A DNA stretch of 64,000 nucleotides from positions 286,943 to 350,942 of the forward strand of contig NZ_AOIP01000031.1 of assembly GCF_000337535.1 (NCBI RefSeq). Reading direction: 5' to 3'. Positions 8,611 through 17,843 of the stretch are shown piece after piece. A program made the translations under genes and the position numbers. The notes under the pieces were generated by a model. The model made no database searches and was not told where the DNA came from. It worked only from the letters and a program-made list of their open reading frames with translations. Each line of letters opens with the position of its first letter. Position 1 is the first letter of the stretch. The stretch is from Natrialba aegyptia DSM 13077 (GTDB lineage: Archaea > Halobacteriota > Halobacteria > Halobacteriales > Natrialbaceae).

Positions 8611-8826
8611 TCAGGCAAACTTCGGGCGTTCGGTCGTGAGTTCGACGTCTCCCGAGACGGTTTCTTCGTCGCATTCCTCGTCGTAAACGTACTGCCCGGT
8701 CGACCCGCAGAGCGTACACTCGTACGTCTCGGAGAGTTCGTTGATCATTTCTCCGTCCTCGAAGTAGACGCGGCTCTGGGTGATCTGCAAGAACTGTGGG
8801 GTCTCACAGTTTGTACAGGTGATCAT
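8611..8826 (-). CDS. Small two-CxxC zinc-ribbon protein
   Basis: A 71-residue protein with CTNC at the N-terminus and CTLCG in the middle (ETYECTLCGSTGQYVY), the arrangement of a one-zinc ribbon. Haloarchaea encode dozens of such small zinc-finger proteins; a few affect biofilm or motility, most are unstudied. It converges on gvpM with a 140-base gap. No specific function can be given. Confidence 0.75.
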   Translation of the reverse strand: MITCTNCETPQFLQITQSRVYFEDGEMINELSETYECTLCGSTGQYVYDEECDEETVSGDVELTTERPKFA

Positions 8827-9311
8827 ATCCGTCGGATCACGTGCACCGGTTGTAGTTATCCGGCTTGTAACCGCTTGCCACGGTGTGCTATCGGGTTCTT
8901 ACTCCCGCGGTGGACGATGGCCGAGAGCGTGTCACTGTCGGTGCAGCCGTGCGAGACGGCAGCCGAGAAGAAACCGCCGTAAACCGAGCATAACCGCACG
9001 ACTGGGTCGAGTTCAGTGCGGGGGAGTCGGGACACTGTAACTGTCGAAAAACGATCGGTTAGCCACCGGTATCGAACCGTTAGTCATCGGCTTCTCCCGC
9101 AGGTAGCATCGGAAGTGACGACGCTCGAATCGAGCCGGCAAACGGCGTGTCACGTTTCCGTTGGGAACCGCCCAGTACAGCGTCGTGTAGCGCTTCGTTT
9201 CGTGCGGTCAAGACGCGACCAGAGAAGTCGTTCACGGTCGTCGCTCCGGTAGCAACCGAAACTCTTCACACACTGACCGCACTGTATTGTGCGTCCGATG
9301 CCCGCCGACTT
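8827..9311. other. Non-coding stretch, nothing clear seen
   Basis: About 480 bases between the start of the small zinc protein and the end of the oxidoreductase gene. The frames here are short and lack coding character. The first ~50 bases should hold the promoter of the minus-strand zinc-finger gene. I see no RNA gene or strong repeat. Confidence 0.5.
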
Positions 9312-10367
9312 TCAGCGGCTACCAGAGCGGCCCGCAGACTCGAGTTCGACCGGGATTCGGTCGCCGGTCCGAGCAGCCTCGTACGCCGCGTCGGTCAGCG
9401 CCGTCACGCGGAGGGCATCGCGAGCCGTCGCAGGGGGCTCGGTTCCGTCGCGAATACTGTCGACGAACGCGCCGGCGCGGGTCCGTTCCTGCCGGTGATC
9501 GATGTAGGGAACGTGTTCGCTTGCGTCCGTGTCGATCTCGAAGACCTCGCGGGAGCCCCACTGCGTTCCCTCGAGATAGAGCGCTCCTTGGTCGTCCCAG
9601 CAGTGGATGTGCTCGCGGGTCGACGGCAGGTCGCCGTGGAGCGAGACGGTTCCAGTCGCACCGTTTTCGAACCGAACGTCGAGGTGCGCACGGCGGTCGA
9701 CCCGCTGCTCGTCGTCGTAGAAGTCCATACTCGCCGCGACGGAGGCGGGTTCGAGACCGGTCGTCCAGAGGATGCCATCGAGCAGGTGGCTACCGGTGTC
9801 GAAGAGAAACCCGCCGCCAGACAGGTCGGGATCGAGCCGCCACGTTCCGGCCGAATCCGCTATCCAGTCCTGCGTAATCGACGCCGTAACCCACCGCGGC
9901 GGGTCGGTCGCAAACCGCTCTCGCGCACGCTGGAACGCGGTCTGGAGGTGGCGCTGGTAGCCGACCATCAGCGTTCGATCCGTCCGGTCGACCCTGTCTA
10001 CGAGTTCGCGTGCGCGGTCCAGGTCGGTCGTGAGCGGCTTGTCGCAGTAGACGTGCAGGTCGCGATCGAGCGCGGCGACGACCTGGTCGTAGTGAAGCGT
10101 ATGCGGCGTCCCGACGAGGACGGCGTCGAGTTCACAGTCGGGATCGTCGAGCATCGTCTCGTACGCGGTGTACCTGGTGGTGGGTGGAACGCTGAACTCG
10201 GTGCCGACCGTCGCGAGGCGGTCCGTGTCCAGATCACAGACTGCGTGGACGGTGGCGTCCGCGTGGCGGTGGAACTGCCCGCCGACGGTCGTGCCGATGT
10301 AGCCGAGACCGACGATACCGATGCGGATCGGCGCGTCCGAACTCGGGGCTGGCGCGTGAGCACACAT
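9312..10367 (-). CDS. Gfo/Idh/MocA family NAD(P)-dependent oxidoreductase
   Basis: A 351-residue dehydrogenase: the N-terminal Rossmann fold starts IRIGIVGLGYIGTTVGGQF and continues to AVLVGTPHTLHYDQ and VYCDKPLTTDL, where the Asp-Lys-Pro triad supplies the catalytic Lys. The C-terminal half is the family's open beta-sheet (GGGFLFDTGSHLLDGILW). These enzymes oxidise or reduce sugars, inositols and related polyols. I take ATG 10367, because translation upstream of it has no dehydrogenase character. The substrate cannot be inferred; the next gene in the same direction is a zinc alcohol dehydrogenase 440 bases away. Confidence 0.9.
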   Translation of the reverse strand: MCAHAPAPSSDAPIRIGIVGLGYIGTTVGGQFHRHADATVHAVCDLDTDRLATVGTEFSVPPTTRYTAYETMLDDPDCELDAVLVGTPHTLHYDQVVAALDRDLHVYCDKPLTTDLDRARELVDRVDRTDRTLMVGYQRHLQTAFQRARERFATDPPRWVTASITQDWIADSAGTWRLDPDLSGGGFLFDTGSHLLDGILWTTGLEPASVAASMDFYDDEQRVDRRAHLDVRFENGATGTVSLHGDLPSTREHIHCWDDQGALYLEGTQWGSREVFEIDTDASEHVPYIDHRQERTRAGAFVDSIRDGTEPPATARDALRVTALTDAAYEAARTGDRIPVELESAGRSGSR

Positions 10368-10809
10368 GGAACGAGGGACGATCCGCGGAAGCATGTCTTT
10401 GGCGGCGCTGGCGACCGTAAACACTCGCCTAGACGATCGTAGGCGGTGACAACTAACCGTGGCCCCCGCTTGTCGGCTCGAACAGCGGGTGCGTAGTGCG
10501 CCGGTACATCCGCAGTAGCGCCATCCTGTCGCTAGTTTGACGCCACTACGGGCGGGCAATTCGGTCCATAACAAAGGGGGACACCTGCAATTGTTCCACG
10601 TGCGGGGATACACGCCCCGCCGGGTACGCGCTTGGCCCAGACACGACGCGCTGATCGCCGATTGCGTGCGTTCGTGCCCGGATCGCTCGGAAGTGGACTC
10701 GCCCCCGCTTCGAGTTAGCTCATGTCTCTCACACCAGGGTGGGCTCCCGCCCCCGCCCAGGTTATGTGTGGGTGTGTCTCACCCCATTCCCCTGTCTTCG
10801 ACCTGCCGC
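10368..10809. other. Non-coding stretch, nothing clear seen
   Basis: About 440 bases between two minus-strand oxidoreductase genes. No frame has convincing coding content, and no tRNA or conserved RNA was recognised. It has C-rich blocks (about 10740-10800) and should contain the promoter of the Gfo/Idh/MocA gene. Confidence 0.45.
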
Positions 10810-11871
10810 TCAGAACTCCGTAATGACCGGAATGCCGACCGTCTCGTAGTCGTCCATCGAGGCGAGCGTGTTGGGTACGTCCTCGAGCGACAGCGTTTCA
10901 CCGATGATCTTGCTCGGATCGAGCGTTCCCTCGCCGATCAGTTTGAACAGTTCCTGGTAGCGAACGAGCGGCATGCCGTGGGAGCCGTGGACGTCGAGTT
11001 CTTTCATCGTTATCGCGTCGACGGGCAGTTCGATCTCGCCCTCCTCCTCGCCGGTCGTCAGGCCGACCTGGACGTGGGTCCCCCTCGTTCCCAGACTGGC
11101 GACGGAGTTCCGGCAGGTTTCGGCGATGCCGAGCGCGTCGATCGAGACGTCGGCACCGCCGTCGGCGAGCGATCTGACCGCCCGCGCCGGATGCTCCACC
11201 TCGGTCGAGTTCACCGTCGCGGACGCGCCGAGTTCGCGGGCGCGCTCGAGTTTGTCGTCGCGAACGTCGACCGCGATCGGATGCGCGCCCAGCGCGTCGG
11301 CGATGTGGATCGCCGAGAGGCCGACGCCGCCGCAGCCGTGGACGGCGACCCAGTCGCCGGGCCGGAGCTCTGCGCGGTCGGCGAGCGCGTGGTAGGCGGT
11401 CATGAACCGACAGCCGAGTCCGGCCATCTCGGTGAACTCGACGTCGTCGGGGAGTTTCACGCAGTTGAAGTCGGCCTCTCGAACGGGGAAGGCTTCGGCG
11501 AACGCGCCCGGTGCAGCGCCAGAAAGTCCGAGCGGGACGACGGTCTCGCAGTTGTTCGCCCGTCCCTCGCGGCAGTGAGAACAGGTTCCGTCGCCGAGGT
11601 GAAAGGGGACGGCGACCCGGTCGCCCTCCTGGAGCGTCTCGACGTTCTCGCCGACGGCCGAGACGATCCCCGCGGGCTCGTGCCCGAGGATCTGTCCCTC
11701 CGGAACCGACGCCCCGACCCAACTCCAGTCGCCCTGCCAGGCGTGCCAGTCGCTGCGACAGATGCCGCAGGCTTCGGTTTCGACGATAGCCTGATCGGGC
11801 TCCGGCTCCGGCTCCGGAACGTCCTCGATCTCGAGCGGTTCACCGTGTGTTTCGAGTACGGCAGCTCGCAT
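10810..11871 (-). CDS. adh: Zinc-dependent alcohol dehydrogenase (MDR family)
   Basis: A 353-residue medium-chain dehydrogenase. Catalytic zinc site CGICRSDWHAW near residue 36 and GHEPAGIVSAVGE; NAD(P)-binding turn VHGCGGVGLSAIHIADALGA. The structural zinc loop reads D-x2-C-x2-C-x7-C (DGTCSHCREGRANNC), so the first usual Cys is Asp. It would reversibly oxidise an alcohol or polyol to the carbonyl. I start at ATG 11871 (MRAAVLETHGEP) rather than at 11895, because the latter lies within the promoter. Several haloarchaeal homologues act on sugars or short alcohols; the substrate here is unknown. Confidence 0.9.
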   Translation of the reverse strand: MRAAVLETHGEPLEIEDVPEPEPEPDQAIVETEACGICRSDWHAWQGDWSWVGASVPEGQILGHEPAGIVSAVGENVETLQEGDRVAVPFHLGDGTCSHCREGRANNCETVVPLGLSGAAPGAFAEAFPVREADFNCVKLPDDVEFTEMAGLGCRFMTAYHALADRAELRPGDWVAVHGCGGVGLSAIHIADALGAHPIAVDVRDDKLERARELGASATVNSTEVEHPARAVRSLADGGADVSIDALGIAETCRNSVASLGTRGTHVQVGLTTGEEEGEIELPVDAITMKELDVHGSHGMPLVRYQELFKLIGEGTLDPSKIIGETLSLEDVPNTLASMDDYETVGIPVITEF

Positions 11872-11891
11872 GGTCCGGAGTTTTCTGATGG

Positions 11892-11905
11892 GCATATAAA
11901 AATAT
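11892..11905 (-). promoter_or_regulatory. TATA-type promoter of the alcohol dehydrogenase
   Basis: On the minus strand this AT-rich block reads CATATTTTTATATG, centred about 27 bases before the ATG at 11871. That is the usual distance for a leaderless haloarchaeal transcript. It contrasts sharply with the GC-rich surroundings. Confidence 0.6.
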
Positions 11906-12035
11906 GATAGATAGGCGTGATACTGCCGCTATTCCGTCCCGGTGTCACGGCTGTCCGTTCGTCTCCGAGTCCCGGAAGCAACGACGGGCCAGCAATTATA
12001 CCGCTCACCGGTGTAGCCGGGGGCGAGTGGCCCCG

Positions 12036-12188
12036 ATGTCCGTGACCTGTGCAAACTGCGGCGAGGCCGACCTTCCGGTGCGCCGGTATCACGTCTATCT
12101 CACAACCGACGAGGTCGTCGAAGTCGATCTCTGCGAAGGCTGTCGCCACAAGTTCGTCACCGCACCCTGGGTCGAAGCCGTCGTGTGA
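12036..12188 (+). CDS. Small zinc-finger protein, 50 aa
   Basis: From ATG 12036 the protein reads MSVTCANCGEADLPVRRYHV and later DLCEGCRHKFV: two CxxC pairs about 30 residues apart, enough for one zinc. It is one of the many small haloarchaeal zinc-finger proteins with no assigned function. A longer reading from 11904 is possible, but its first ~44 residues look non-coding. A 10-base tandem repeat begins directly after the stop. Confidence 0.65.
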   Translation: MSVTCANCGEADLPVRRYHVYLTTDEVVEVDLCEGCRHKFVTAPWVEAVV

Positions 12189-12194
12189 ACTGCT

Positions 12195-12231
12195 CCGGAC
12201 CGATACGGACCGATCCGGACCGATCCGGACT
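12195..12231 (+). repeat. 10-base tandem repeat (CGATCCGGAC type)
   Basis: The units CGATACGGAC, CGATCCGGAC, CGATCCGGAC follow each other, preceded by a partial CCGGAC, giving about 3.5 copies right after the stop of the small zinc protein. The unit is not obviously palindromic as a whole, although ATCCGGA is nearly so. It may be a terminator-like or regulatory tract. Confidence 0.6.
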
Positions 12232-12357
12232 GTTGGACGCCCGTTCCGGCGCAGTTGTGCCCCGTCCTGTCCTGGGTTCCGCGGAAAATCGTCCCGGTAG
12301 ACTGTCTGAACCGACGTGAACCACAACACCTACGGTCGCCGTGCCGAACTCGTCTCT

Positions 12358-12822
12358 ATGCTCGACGTTGGCGAAGACGCCCCCGCGTTCGAACTCTCCA
12401 ATCAGTCCGGTGAGTCCGTCAAGCGGTCGGATTTCGATGGCCAGCGACTCGTCGTGTACTTCTATCCGCGCGCGAATACCGAAGGCTGTACCACCGAAGC
12501 CTGCGAGTTCAACGAGACGTTGTCGGCGTTCGACGACCACGACGTTGCGGTGGTCGGTATCAGCGACGACCCGGTTTCGGATCTGGCCGCCTTCGCGGAC
12601 GAGTACGATCTTTCGTTCGATCTCCTCTCGGATGAGGACGGCGCGGTCGCGACGCAGTATGACTCCTACGGCGAGAAGCAAATGTTCGGCAACACGTTCG
12701 ATGGCGTCTTTCGGAATACGTACGTCGTCGGACCTGACGGGACTGTTGAGGCGGTCTACGAGAACGTGAGTCCGGACGGACACGCCGAGACGGTGCTCGA
12801 GGATATCGCTAGTACCAACTGA
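12358..12822 (+). CDS. bcp: Peroxiredoxin, Bcp/PrxQ type
   Basis: A 154-residue thioredoxin-fold peroxidase. It has the PrxQ/Bcp pattern YFYPRANTEGCTTEACEF: peroxidatic Cys at residue 44 and the resolving Cys five residues on (49), within one helix. It reduces hydrogen peroxide and organic peroxides using thioredoxin-type donors. ATG 12358 gives the family's usual length and opening (MLDVGEDAPAFELSNQ); an upstream GTG adds 14 residues without family match. It stands as a single gene; an HTH regulator follows about 200 bases on, with no evidence of a link. Confidence 0.92.
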   Translation: MLDVGEDAPAFELSNQSGESVKRSDFDGQRLVVYFYPRANTEGCTTEACEFNETLSAFDDHDVAVVGISDDPVSDLAAFADEYDLSFDLLSDEDGAVATQYDSYGEKQMFGNTFDGVFRNTYVVGPDGTVEAVYENVSPDGHAETVLEDIASTN

Positions 12823-13018
12823 AACGGTTTATAGGCTGATCGCCCAACCGTCGAGCGATCAAGTGTGCACTGACTTTCAGTGGCTACTAGAGGCCGCGGT
12901 GTACGTGAGCGGGGCCCGTTGCGTGCCCACCCTCTATCGCTCACTCGTCGTCACTTTCTCGCGCGGAGCACTCACTCTCTGGCCGCACACTTATCCACCG
13001 CGGGACGAAGGTGCTCGT

Positions 13019-13699
13019 ATGAGTGTGATGGGCGAGTTCACCGTCGATTCTACCGATTTTGCGCTTCATCACGCGCTGTCGTCTGCGCCGAGCATCGTCA
13101 TCGAGATCGAGCGCCTCGTCGCCACGACGCAGCATCGGCTCATGCCGTACTTCTGGGTCACCGGCGAGGAGCAAGAGCGGTTCGAACGGGCGTTCAGCGA
13201 CGACCCGACCATCAGGCACGCGATGAGGGTCGATCGCGTCGACGACGCCGTCCTCTACCGCGCGGAATGGACGGAGAACATCGAGACGATCATCTACGCG
13301 TACGTCGAGATCGGCGCGACGATCCTCGAAGCGACGGGAACGAACGAATCCTGGGACCTGACGATGCGCTTCGACGACGAAAAGACGGTCTCGGCGTTTC
13401 ACGAGTTCTGCCGAGAGAACGATGTCGAGTTCGAACTCGACCGACTCTACGAACAGAATCAGCCGATGGCGAGTTCACAGTACGGCTTAACGCCGATACA
13501 GCGGGAAACACTCGTAACCGCCTACGAGGAGGGACTCTTCGACGTTCCACAGCGGACGACCATGACCGAACTGGCGGAGCAGTTGGGGATCACACAGCAG
13601 GCGCTGTCCAAGCGCCTCCATCACGCGGAGAAGAACCTTATCGGTAACGTCTTGACGGTCGGACAGGTCGGCGAGGGTGATGACGCCGATTCCGGGTAA
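13019..13699 (+). CDS. Bacterio-opsin-activator type HTH regulator (HTH-10)
   Basis: A 226-residue protein with an N-terminal sensory/ACT-like half and a C-terminal HTH-10 domain: LTPIQRETLVTAYEEGLFDV, then TMTELAEQLGITQQALSKRL, in the order seen in Bat and related haloarchaeal regulators. The spacing LTxxQ...AYxxGYF/LFDVPR...LA..LGIS is diagnostic. Such proteins regulate rhodopsin, carotenoid, solvent or redox genes; the target here is unknown. The start at ATG 13019 gives a normal family start (MSVMGEFTVDS). A smaller HTH gene follows in the same direction. Confidence 0.88.
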   Translation: MSVMGEFTVDSTDFALHHALSSAPSIVIEIERLVATTQHRLMPYFWVTGEEQERFERAFSDDPTIRHAMRVDRVDDAVLYRAEWTENIETIIYAYVEIGATILEATGTNESWDLTMRFDDEKTVSAFHEFCRENDVEFELDRLYEQNQPMASSQYGLTPIQRETLVTAYEEGLFDVPQRTTMTELAEQLGITQQALSKRLHHAEKNLIGNVLTVGQVGEGDDADSG

Positions 13700-13715
13700 C
13701 TACACTTAAATGACG

Positions 13716-13722
13716 ATATATA
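13716..13722 (+). promoter_or_regulatory. TATA box before the DUF7344-type gene
   Basis: ATATATA in a TTAAATGACGATATATACAACC context, about 45 bases before ATG 13767. It is one of the clearest AT-rich boxes in the window and implies a leader of about 20 bases. Confidence 0.55.
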
Positions 13723-13766
13723 CAACCCCACCACTCTTTTCGCTAAGTCAAATATGAACACGTAAT

Positions 13767-14117
13767 ATGAGCGAACTCCGATCCGATCACGGAGACGTTG
13801 AAACGGTGTTTACGATGCTCGCAGACGACCGGTGTCGGTACGTTCTCCGGTGTCTTACCGAGCACGAGACGCCGATTTCGCTCGCTGAGCTGGCTACCGA
13901 GGTAGCCATCCGAGAACACGGGATAAGACCGGCCGACATTCCGGCGGCCGACACGAAACAGATCCACGTCACGCTGTATCACAAGTACGTCCCGAAACTG
14001 GCAGCGGCCGGCTTCGTCACCTACGACTCGGATCGAAACCGCGTCGACACGGTCGAGTCGTTCGACGCGGATATTCCAGCCATACTCGAGGCTGTCTCGC
14101 GCGCGACCGACGCTTAA
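13767..14117 (+). CDS. DUF7344-type winged-helix protein
   Basis: A 116-residue protein with the haloarchaeal pattern VFTMLADDRCRYVLRCLTEHE followed by ISLAELATEVA and IHVTLYHKYVPKLAAAGFVTY. This is a winged-helix DNA-binding fold, common in Halobacteria (the DUF7344 group) and often encoded next to two-component or HTH-10 regulators, as here. The role is presumably transcriptional; the target is not known. Confidence 0.82.
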   Translation: MSELRSDHGDVETVFTMLADDRCRYVLRCLTEHETPISLAELATEVAIREHGIRPADIPAADTKQIHVTLYHKYVPKLAAAGFVTYDSDRNRVDTVESFDADIPAILEAVSRATDA

Positions 14118-14220
14118 CGCACCCGCTCGGTACGACTGCCGACGTATACGCGACGGCGACCGTCCCACTGCACCGGTTGTCGAAGTGAAAATCCGCGTCG
14201 GCGGTGGCGGTCGGGTCGCG

Positions 14221-16485
14221 TTACTGGAACGTCCGTCCCAGTTGCTCCTCTTCCTGACCCGGTTCCGCCTGCTGGAACTGCTGTTCGATATCCTCGTAGC
14301 GCTCGCGCGTCTCGGGCGTCACGCTCGGCTGGACTTCATCGAGCGCGTGCTCGAAGTGCTCCTTGCTGATACGAACGTTCCCGACCGAATCGTCGATGTC
14401 CTCCGGCTCGACCGAGTTGATGAACTCGCGGCTGGCGGCCATCGAGGCTTCGCGGCAGACGGCTTCGATGTCGGCACCGACGTACCCTTCCGTCTCTTCG
14501 GCGAGCCAGTCGAGTTCAACGGCGTCGGCGAGCGGTTTGTCGCGCGTGTGGACCTCGAAGATGCGCTCGCGGGCCGCTTCGTCGGGGACGGGGACGTGGA
14601 CGTGCCGGTCGAGACGTCCCGGCCGCAAGAGCGCCGAGTCGATGAGGTCCGGTCGGTTCGTCGTTGCGATGACGACGACGTCTTCGAGTTCTTCGAGGCC
14701 ATCGAGTTCGGTCAGCAGTTGGGAGACGACGCGTTCGCCGACGCCGGAGTCGCCCTGTCGCTGGCCGCGTTCACCGGCGATGGAGTCGATTTCGTCGAAG
14801 AAGATCACGGTCGGAGCGTTCGACCGGGCCTTTTCGAAGATCTCGCGGACGCCCCGCTCGGATTCGCCGACGTACTTGTTCAGGAGTTCGGGGCCTTTGA
14901 TCGAGATGAAGTTCGACTGGGCCTCGTTGGCGACGGCCTTTGCGAGCAGGGTTTTCCCGGTTCCGGGCGGGCCGTACATGAGGACGCCCTTCGCGGCCTG
15001 CATGTCCATCTGCTCGAAGACCTGCGGGTAGTCGAGGGGCCACTGGATCGTCTCGCGCAGGCGCTCTTTGGTGTTTTCGAGCCCGCCGACGTCGTTCCAG
15101 GTCACGTCGGGGACTTCGACGAAGACCTCGCGCATCGCCGAGGGCTGGATGCCCTTGAGCGCCTCCTTGAAGTCGCCTTCGGTGACCTGGAGCGTCTCGA
15201 GGACTTCGGCGTCGATCTCCTGTTCTTCGAGATCGAGGTCCGGCCGGATGCGCCGCAGCGCGTTCATCGCGCTCTCGCGGGTGAGCGACTCGATGTCGGC
15301 ACCGACGAAGCCGTGGGTGTTCTCGGCGTAGCGGTCGAGGTCGATCTCGTCTTCTAAGGGCATCCCGCGGGTGTGGACCTGCAGGATCTCCTTGCGGCCG
15401 TCCTTGTCCGGGACGCCGATCTCGATCTCGCGGTCGAAGCGCCCGCCGCGTCGAAGCGCGGGATCGATGTCGTCGAGCCGGTTGGTCGCCGCGATGACGG
15501 TGACCCGGCCGCGCTCTTCGAGGCCGTCCATGAGCGAGAGGAGCTGTGCGACCACGCGCCGCTCGACGTCGCCGCCGGCTTCCTCGCGTTTGGCGGCGAT
15601 GGAGTCGAGTTCGTCGATGAAGATGATGGCGGGGGAGTTCTCCTCCGCGTCTTCGAAGACTTCGCGGAGTTGCTCCTCGGACTCGCCGTAGTACTTCGAC
15701 ATGATCTCCGGGCCGGAGATGGTCTGGAAGTGGGCGTCGATTTCGTTGGCGACGGCTTTGGCCATGAGCGTCTTGCCGGTGCCCGGCGGGCCGTGGAGCA
15801 GGACGCCCTTCGGCGGTTCGATCCCGAGTTGCTGGAACAGCTCGGGGTGGCGCATCGGGAGTTCGATCATCTCCCGGACCTGGTCGAGTTCGTCGTCAAG
15901 GCCGCCGATGTCCTCGTAGGTGACGTTCGGGATGCCCTCGGAACCGGGCTCGCCGCCGGAGCTGACCTGTTCGGCCGGCGTCTCGGAGATGTCGATGGTC
16001 GTCGAGTCGGTGATGACGACGGTGCCCGAGGGCGAGGTGCTCGCGATCTTGAGCGGGACCGACTGGCCGGAGCTGGCCATCGGCCCGAACGAGAGCGAGA
16101 AGGGGACCGTCTGCCCCTCGGTGACGGCCTGGCCGCTCAGTTTATCGCGGACGAGTGGGCCGATGTCACCGCGGATGCGGAGGTTCTGCGGGAGTGCAAC
16201 GGTGACAGAGGTTGCGGGATTGACGTCGGCGGGTTCGACCGAGACTCGGTCGTCGATACCGACATCGGCCTCCTGTCGAAGGCGGCCGTCGATTCGGACG
16301 ATTCCCCGGCCCTCGTCTTCGGGATAGCCCGGCCAGACGCGAGCGACGGCCTGACTATCGTCGCTTCCCTCGATGAGGATGTAATCCCCGTTCTCGAGGT
16401 CCAGTTCGCGCATCGAGACGCGGTCGATGGCGGCCAGTCCGCGCCCTGCATCCTTCTGCTTGAGTGGTTTGACAGTGAGTTTCAT
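14221..16485 (-). CDS. cdc48: Cdc48/VCP-type AAA+ ATPase
   Basis: A 754-residue unfoldase: N-domain (about 1-190, double-psi barrel start [16 protein letters not shown]), D1 with Walker A GPPGTGKT at 232-239 and Walker B IIFIDELD near 287-294, and D2 with GPPGTGKT at 505-512 and VIFFDEIDS. Second-region sequences [20 protein letters not shown] and [19 protein letters not shown] are typical. Cdc48 hexamers extract and unfold proteins for the proteasome and other pathways. It has the standard archaeal length. A small Hsp20-like gene overlaps its start by four bases, so the two are translated together. Confidence 0.96.
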   Translation of the reverse strand: MKLTVKPLKQKDAGRGLAAIDRVSMRELDLENGDYILIEGSDDSQAVARVWPGYPEDEGRGIVRIDGRLRQEADVGIDDRVSVEPADVNPATSVTVALPQNLRIRGDIGPLVRDKLSGQAVTEGQTVPFSLSFGPMASSGQSVPLKIASTSPSGTVVITDSTTIDISETPAEQVSSGGEPGSEGIPNVTYEDIGGLDDELDQVREMIELPMRHPELFQQLGIEPPKGVLLHGPPGTGKTLMAKAVANEIDAHFQTISGPEIMSKYYGESEEQLREVFEDAEENSPAIIFIDELDSIAAKREEAGGDVERRVVAQLLSLMDGLEERGRVTVIAATNRLDDIDPALRRGGRFDREIEIGVPDKDGRKEILQVHTRGMPLEDEIDLDRYAENTHGFVGADIESLTRESAMNALRRIRPDLDLEEQEIDAEVLETLQVTEGDFKEALKGIQPSAMREVFVEVPDVTWNDVGGLENTKERLRETIQWPLDYPQVFEQMDMQAAKGVLMYGPPGTGKTLLAKAVANEAQSNFISIKGPELLNKYVGESERGVREIFEKARSNAPTVIFFDEIDSIAGERGQRQGDSGVGERVVSQLLTELDGLEELEDVVVIATTNRPDLIDSALLRPGRLDRHVHVPVPDEAARERIFEVHTRDKPLADAVELDWLAEETEGYVGADIEAVCREASMAASREFINSVEPEDIDDSVGNVRISKEHFEHALDEVQPSVTPETRERYEDIEQQFQQAEPGQEEEQLGRTFQ

Positions 16486-16730
16486 CGGTCGCCCTCCACT
16501 TCGATAGTGAGCACCCCGTTTTTGATAAACGTATGCGCGTCGTCTGCACCGTCGGGGAGGTCAATCTCGTACTGTTCGCCGTCGATGACGGCGAGGACCG
16601 TGCTATCGACGACATCGACCGAGGCGTCGGCCGACGCCGCTCCGAAGTCGACGGCAAAGACCACGGCGTCGTCGTACTCGTATCGACGGGCGACCTGCTT
16701 TTCGCTGTTGGTAAATTGGTCGAGGTTCAT
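16482..16730 (-). CDS. Small Hsp20/alpha-crystallin-like protein
   Basis: An 82-residue beta-rich protein: [16 protein letters not shown], then [20 protein letters not shown], ending [15 protein letters not shown]. The final NGVLTIEV is the signature strand of the alpha-crystallin fold. It overlaps the following cdc48 by four bases, suggesting a chaperone or adaptor that works with the unfoldase; this is inferred from gene order only. A TATA-like sequence sits at about 16756-16766. Confidence 0.8.
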   Translation of the reverse strand: MNLDQFTNSEKQVARRYEYDDAVVFAVDFGAASADASVDVVDSTVLAVIDGEQYEIDLPDGADDAHTFIKNGVLTIEVEGDR

Positions 16731-16755
16731 TCGTTGACTAACCCAACGTAACCGC

Positions 16756-16766
16756 TACACCTATAT
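16756..16766 (-). promoter_or_regulatory. TATA box of the Hsp20-like/cdc48 operon
   Basis: The plus-strand block ACCTATATAAGC reads GCTTATATAGGT on the minus strand, about 30 bases before the ATG at 16730. The strong TTATATA core fits a high-level, nearly leaderless promoter for the two-gene operon. Confidence 0.6.
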
Positions 16767-16894
16767 AAGCATTGTTCCAATAAACCCGGGTACGTGAGGG
16801 TGATCACGGAAAGACCGTTGTTCGTAGTTCACACCGTTTCGACCCGCGAGAGGAAGCCGGTGACTTTTCCCGGTTCGCGCTCTCAGATCCGCGC

Positions 16895-17767
16895 ATGATC
16901 GACGACGAGAACGACGAGCGGCCGGTTCTCGACAACCACCTCCACCTCGATCCGGACGCCCACCGCGGCATCGACGCCGTCCGAGACTTCGCCCGACTCG
17001 GCGGCACGCACCTCCTCGTGGTGAACAAACCCTCCTGGCACCTCGGCGTCGAGGCCGACACCGGCGAGGACTTCCGTCCCGTCTTCGAGCGCACCGTCGA
17101 CATCGTCTCGGACGCCTCGGCTGAACTCCCCGGTCGCGCCTGGCCCGTCCTCGGCGTTCACCCCGGTCTGATCTCGCGACTGGTCGACGACCGCGGCTAC
17201 AGTCCGGACGAAGCCCGCGAAATCATGCAAGGCGGGCTCGACGTGGCCGCCGAGTTCGTCGCGCGCGGTGAGGCCCTCGCGCTGAAATCCGGACGGCCGC
17301 ACTACGACGTCTCCGAGGCCGTCTGGGACGCCTCGAACGCCGTCATGTGTCACGCCTTCGAGCGCGGCAGTGAACTCGACTGCGCGGTCCAGCTCCACGC
17401 GGAGGCGACCGAGGACATGACCGCGGTCGCGGAGTGGGCCGAAGACCGCGGGCTGCCCGCGCACAAGGTCGTGAAACACTACGCCGCCGGCCGGTTGGAT
17501 GGGCCGACGCCGAGCGTCATGAGCGACAAGGACCGGCTCGAGCGCGCGGCCGAGCGCGCAGTCGAGCACGGCGCGCCGTTTCTGATGGAAACGGACTACG
17601 TCGACGACCCCGACCGTCCCGGAGCCGTCCTCGGACCGAAGACCGTCCCTCGCCGCGTCCGATGGCTACTCGAAGCGGGCCACGAGCAAGCGGTGCACAC
17701 GGCACACGTCGACACACCTGCACTCGTTTACGGGATCGATACGGAAGGAACGCTCGAGCGGGCATAA
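16895..17767 (+). CDS. TatD-family metal-dependent hydrolase
   Basis: A 290-residue TIM-barrel hydrolase. Metal-binding HLHLD opens the barrel (LDNHLHLDPDA), VLGVHPGLISR follows, then QLHAEAT, KVVKHYAAG and LMETDYVDDP, where the final Asp is catalytic. TatD proteins are nucleases or amidohydrolases; in archaea the DNase role is untested. The homologue group is conserved in Halobacteria. DUF2150 follows 76 bases downstream in the same direction, perhaps co-transcribed. Confidence 0.85.
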   Translation: MIDDENDERPVLDNHLHLDPDAHRGIDAVRDFARLGGTHLLVVNKPSWHLGVEADTGEDFRPVFERTVDIVSDASAELPGRAWPVLGVHPGLISRLVDDRGYSPDEAREIMQGGLDVAAEFVARGEALALKSGRPHYDVSEAVWDASNAVMCHAFERGSELDCAVQLHAEATEDMTAVAEWAEDRGLPAHKVVKHYAAGRLDGPTPSVMSDKDRLERAAERAVEHGAPFLMETDYVDDPDRPGAVLGPKTVPRRVRWLLEAGHEQAVHTAHVDTPALVYGIDTEGTLERA

Positions 17768-17843
17768 ACGCCGCTGCAGCGGTTCTGTCGCGACGACGTA
17801 CAGGTAGAGAAAGGCATTTCAAGCGGCCGGTGTAGGTGTCTGT

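Noticed and set aside
10537-11907. Plus-strand frame opposite the alcohol dehydrogenase
   Set aside because: No domain, Arg/Val-rich shadow composition, and it runs through the dehydrogenase promoter.
12195-12231. Possible CRISPR-like array (also 19950-19991 and 30767-30796)
   Set aside because: Units are contiguous with no spacers and are too short (10, 21 and 6 bases); no cas genes occur in the window.
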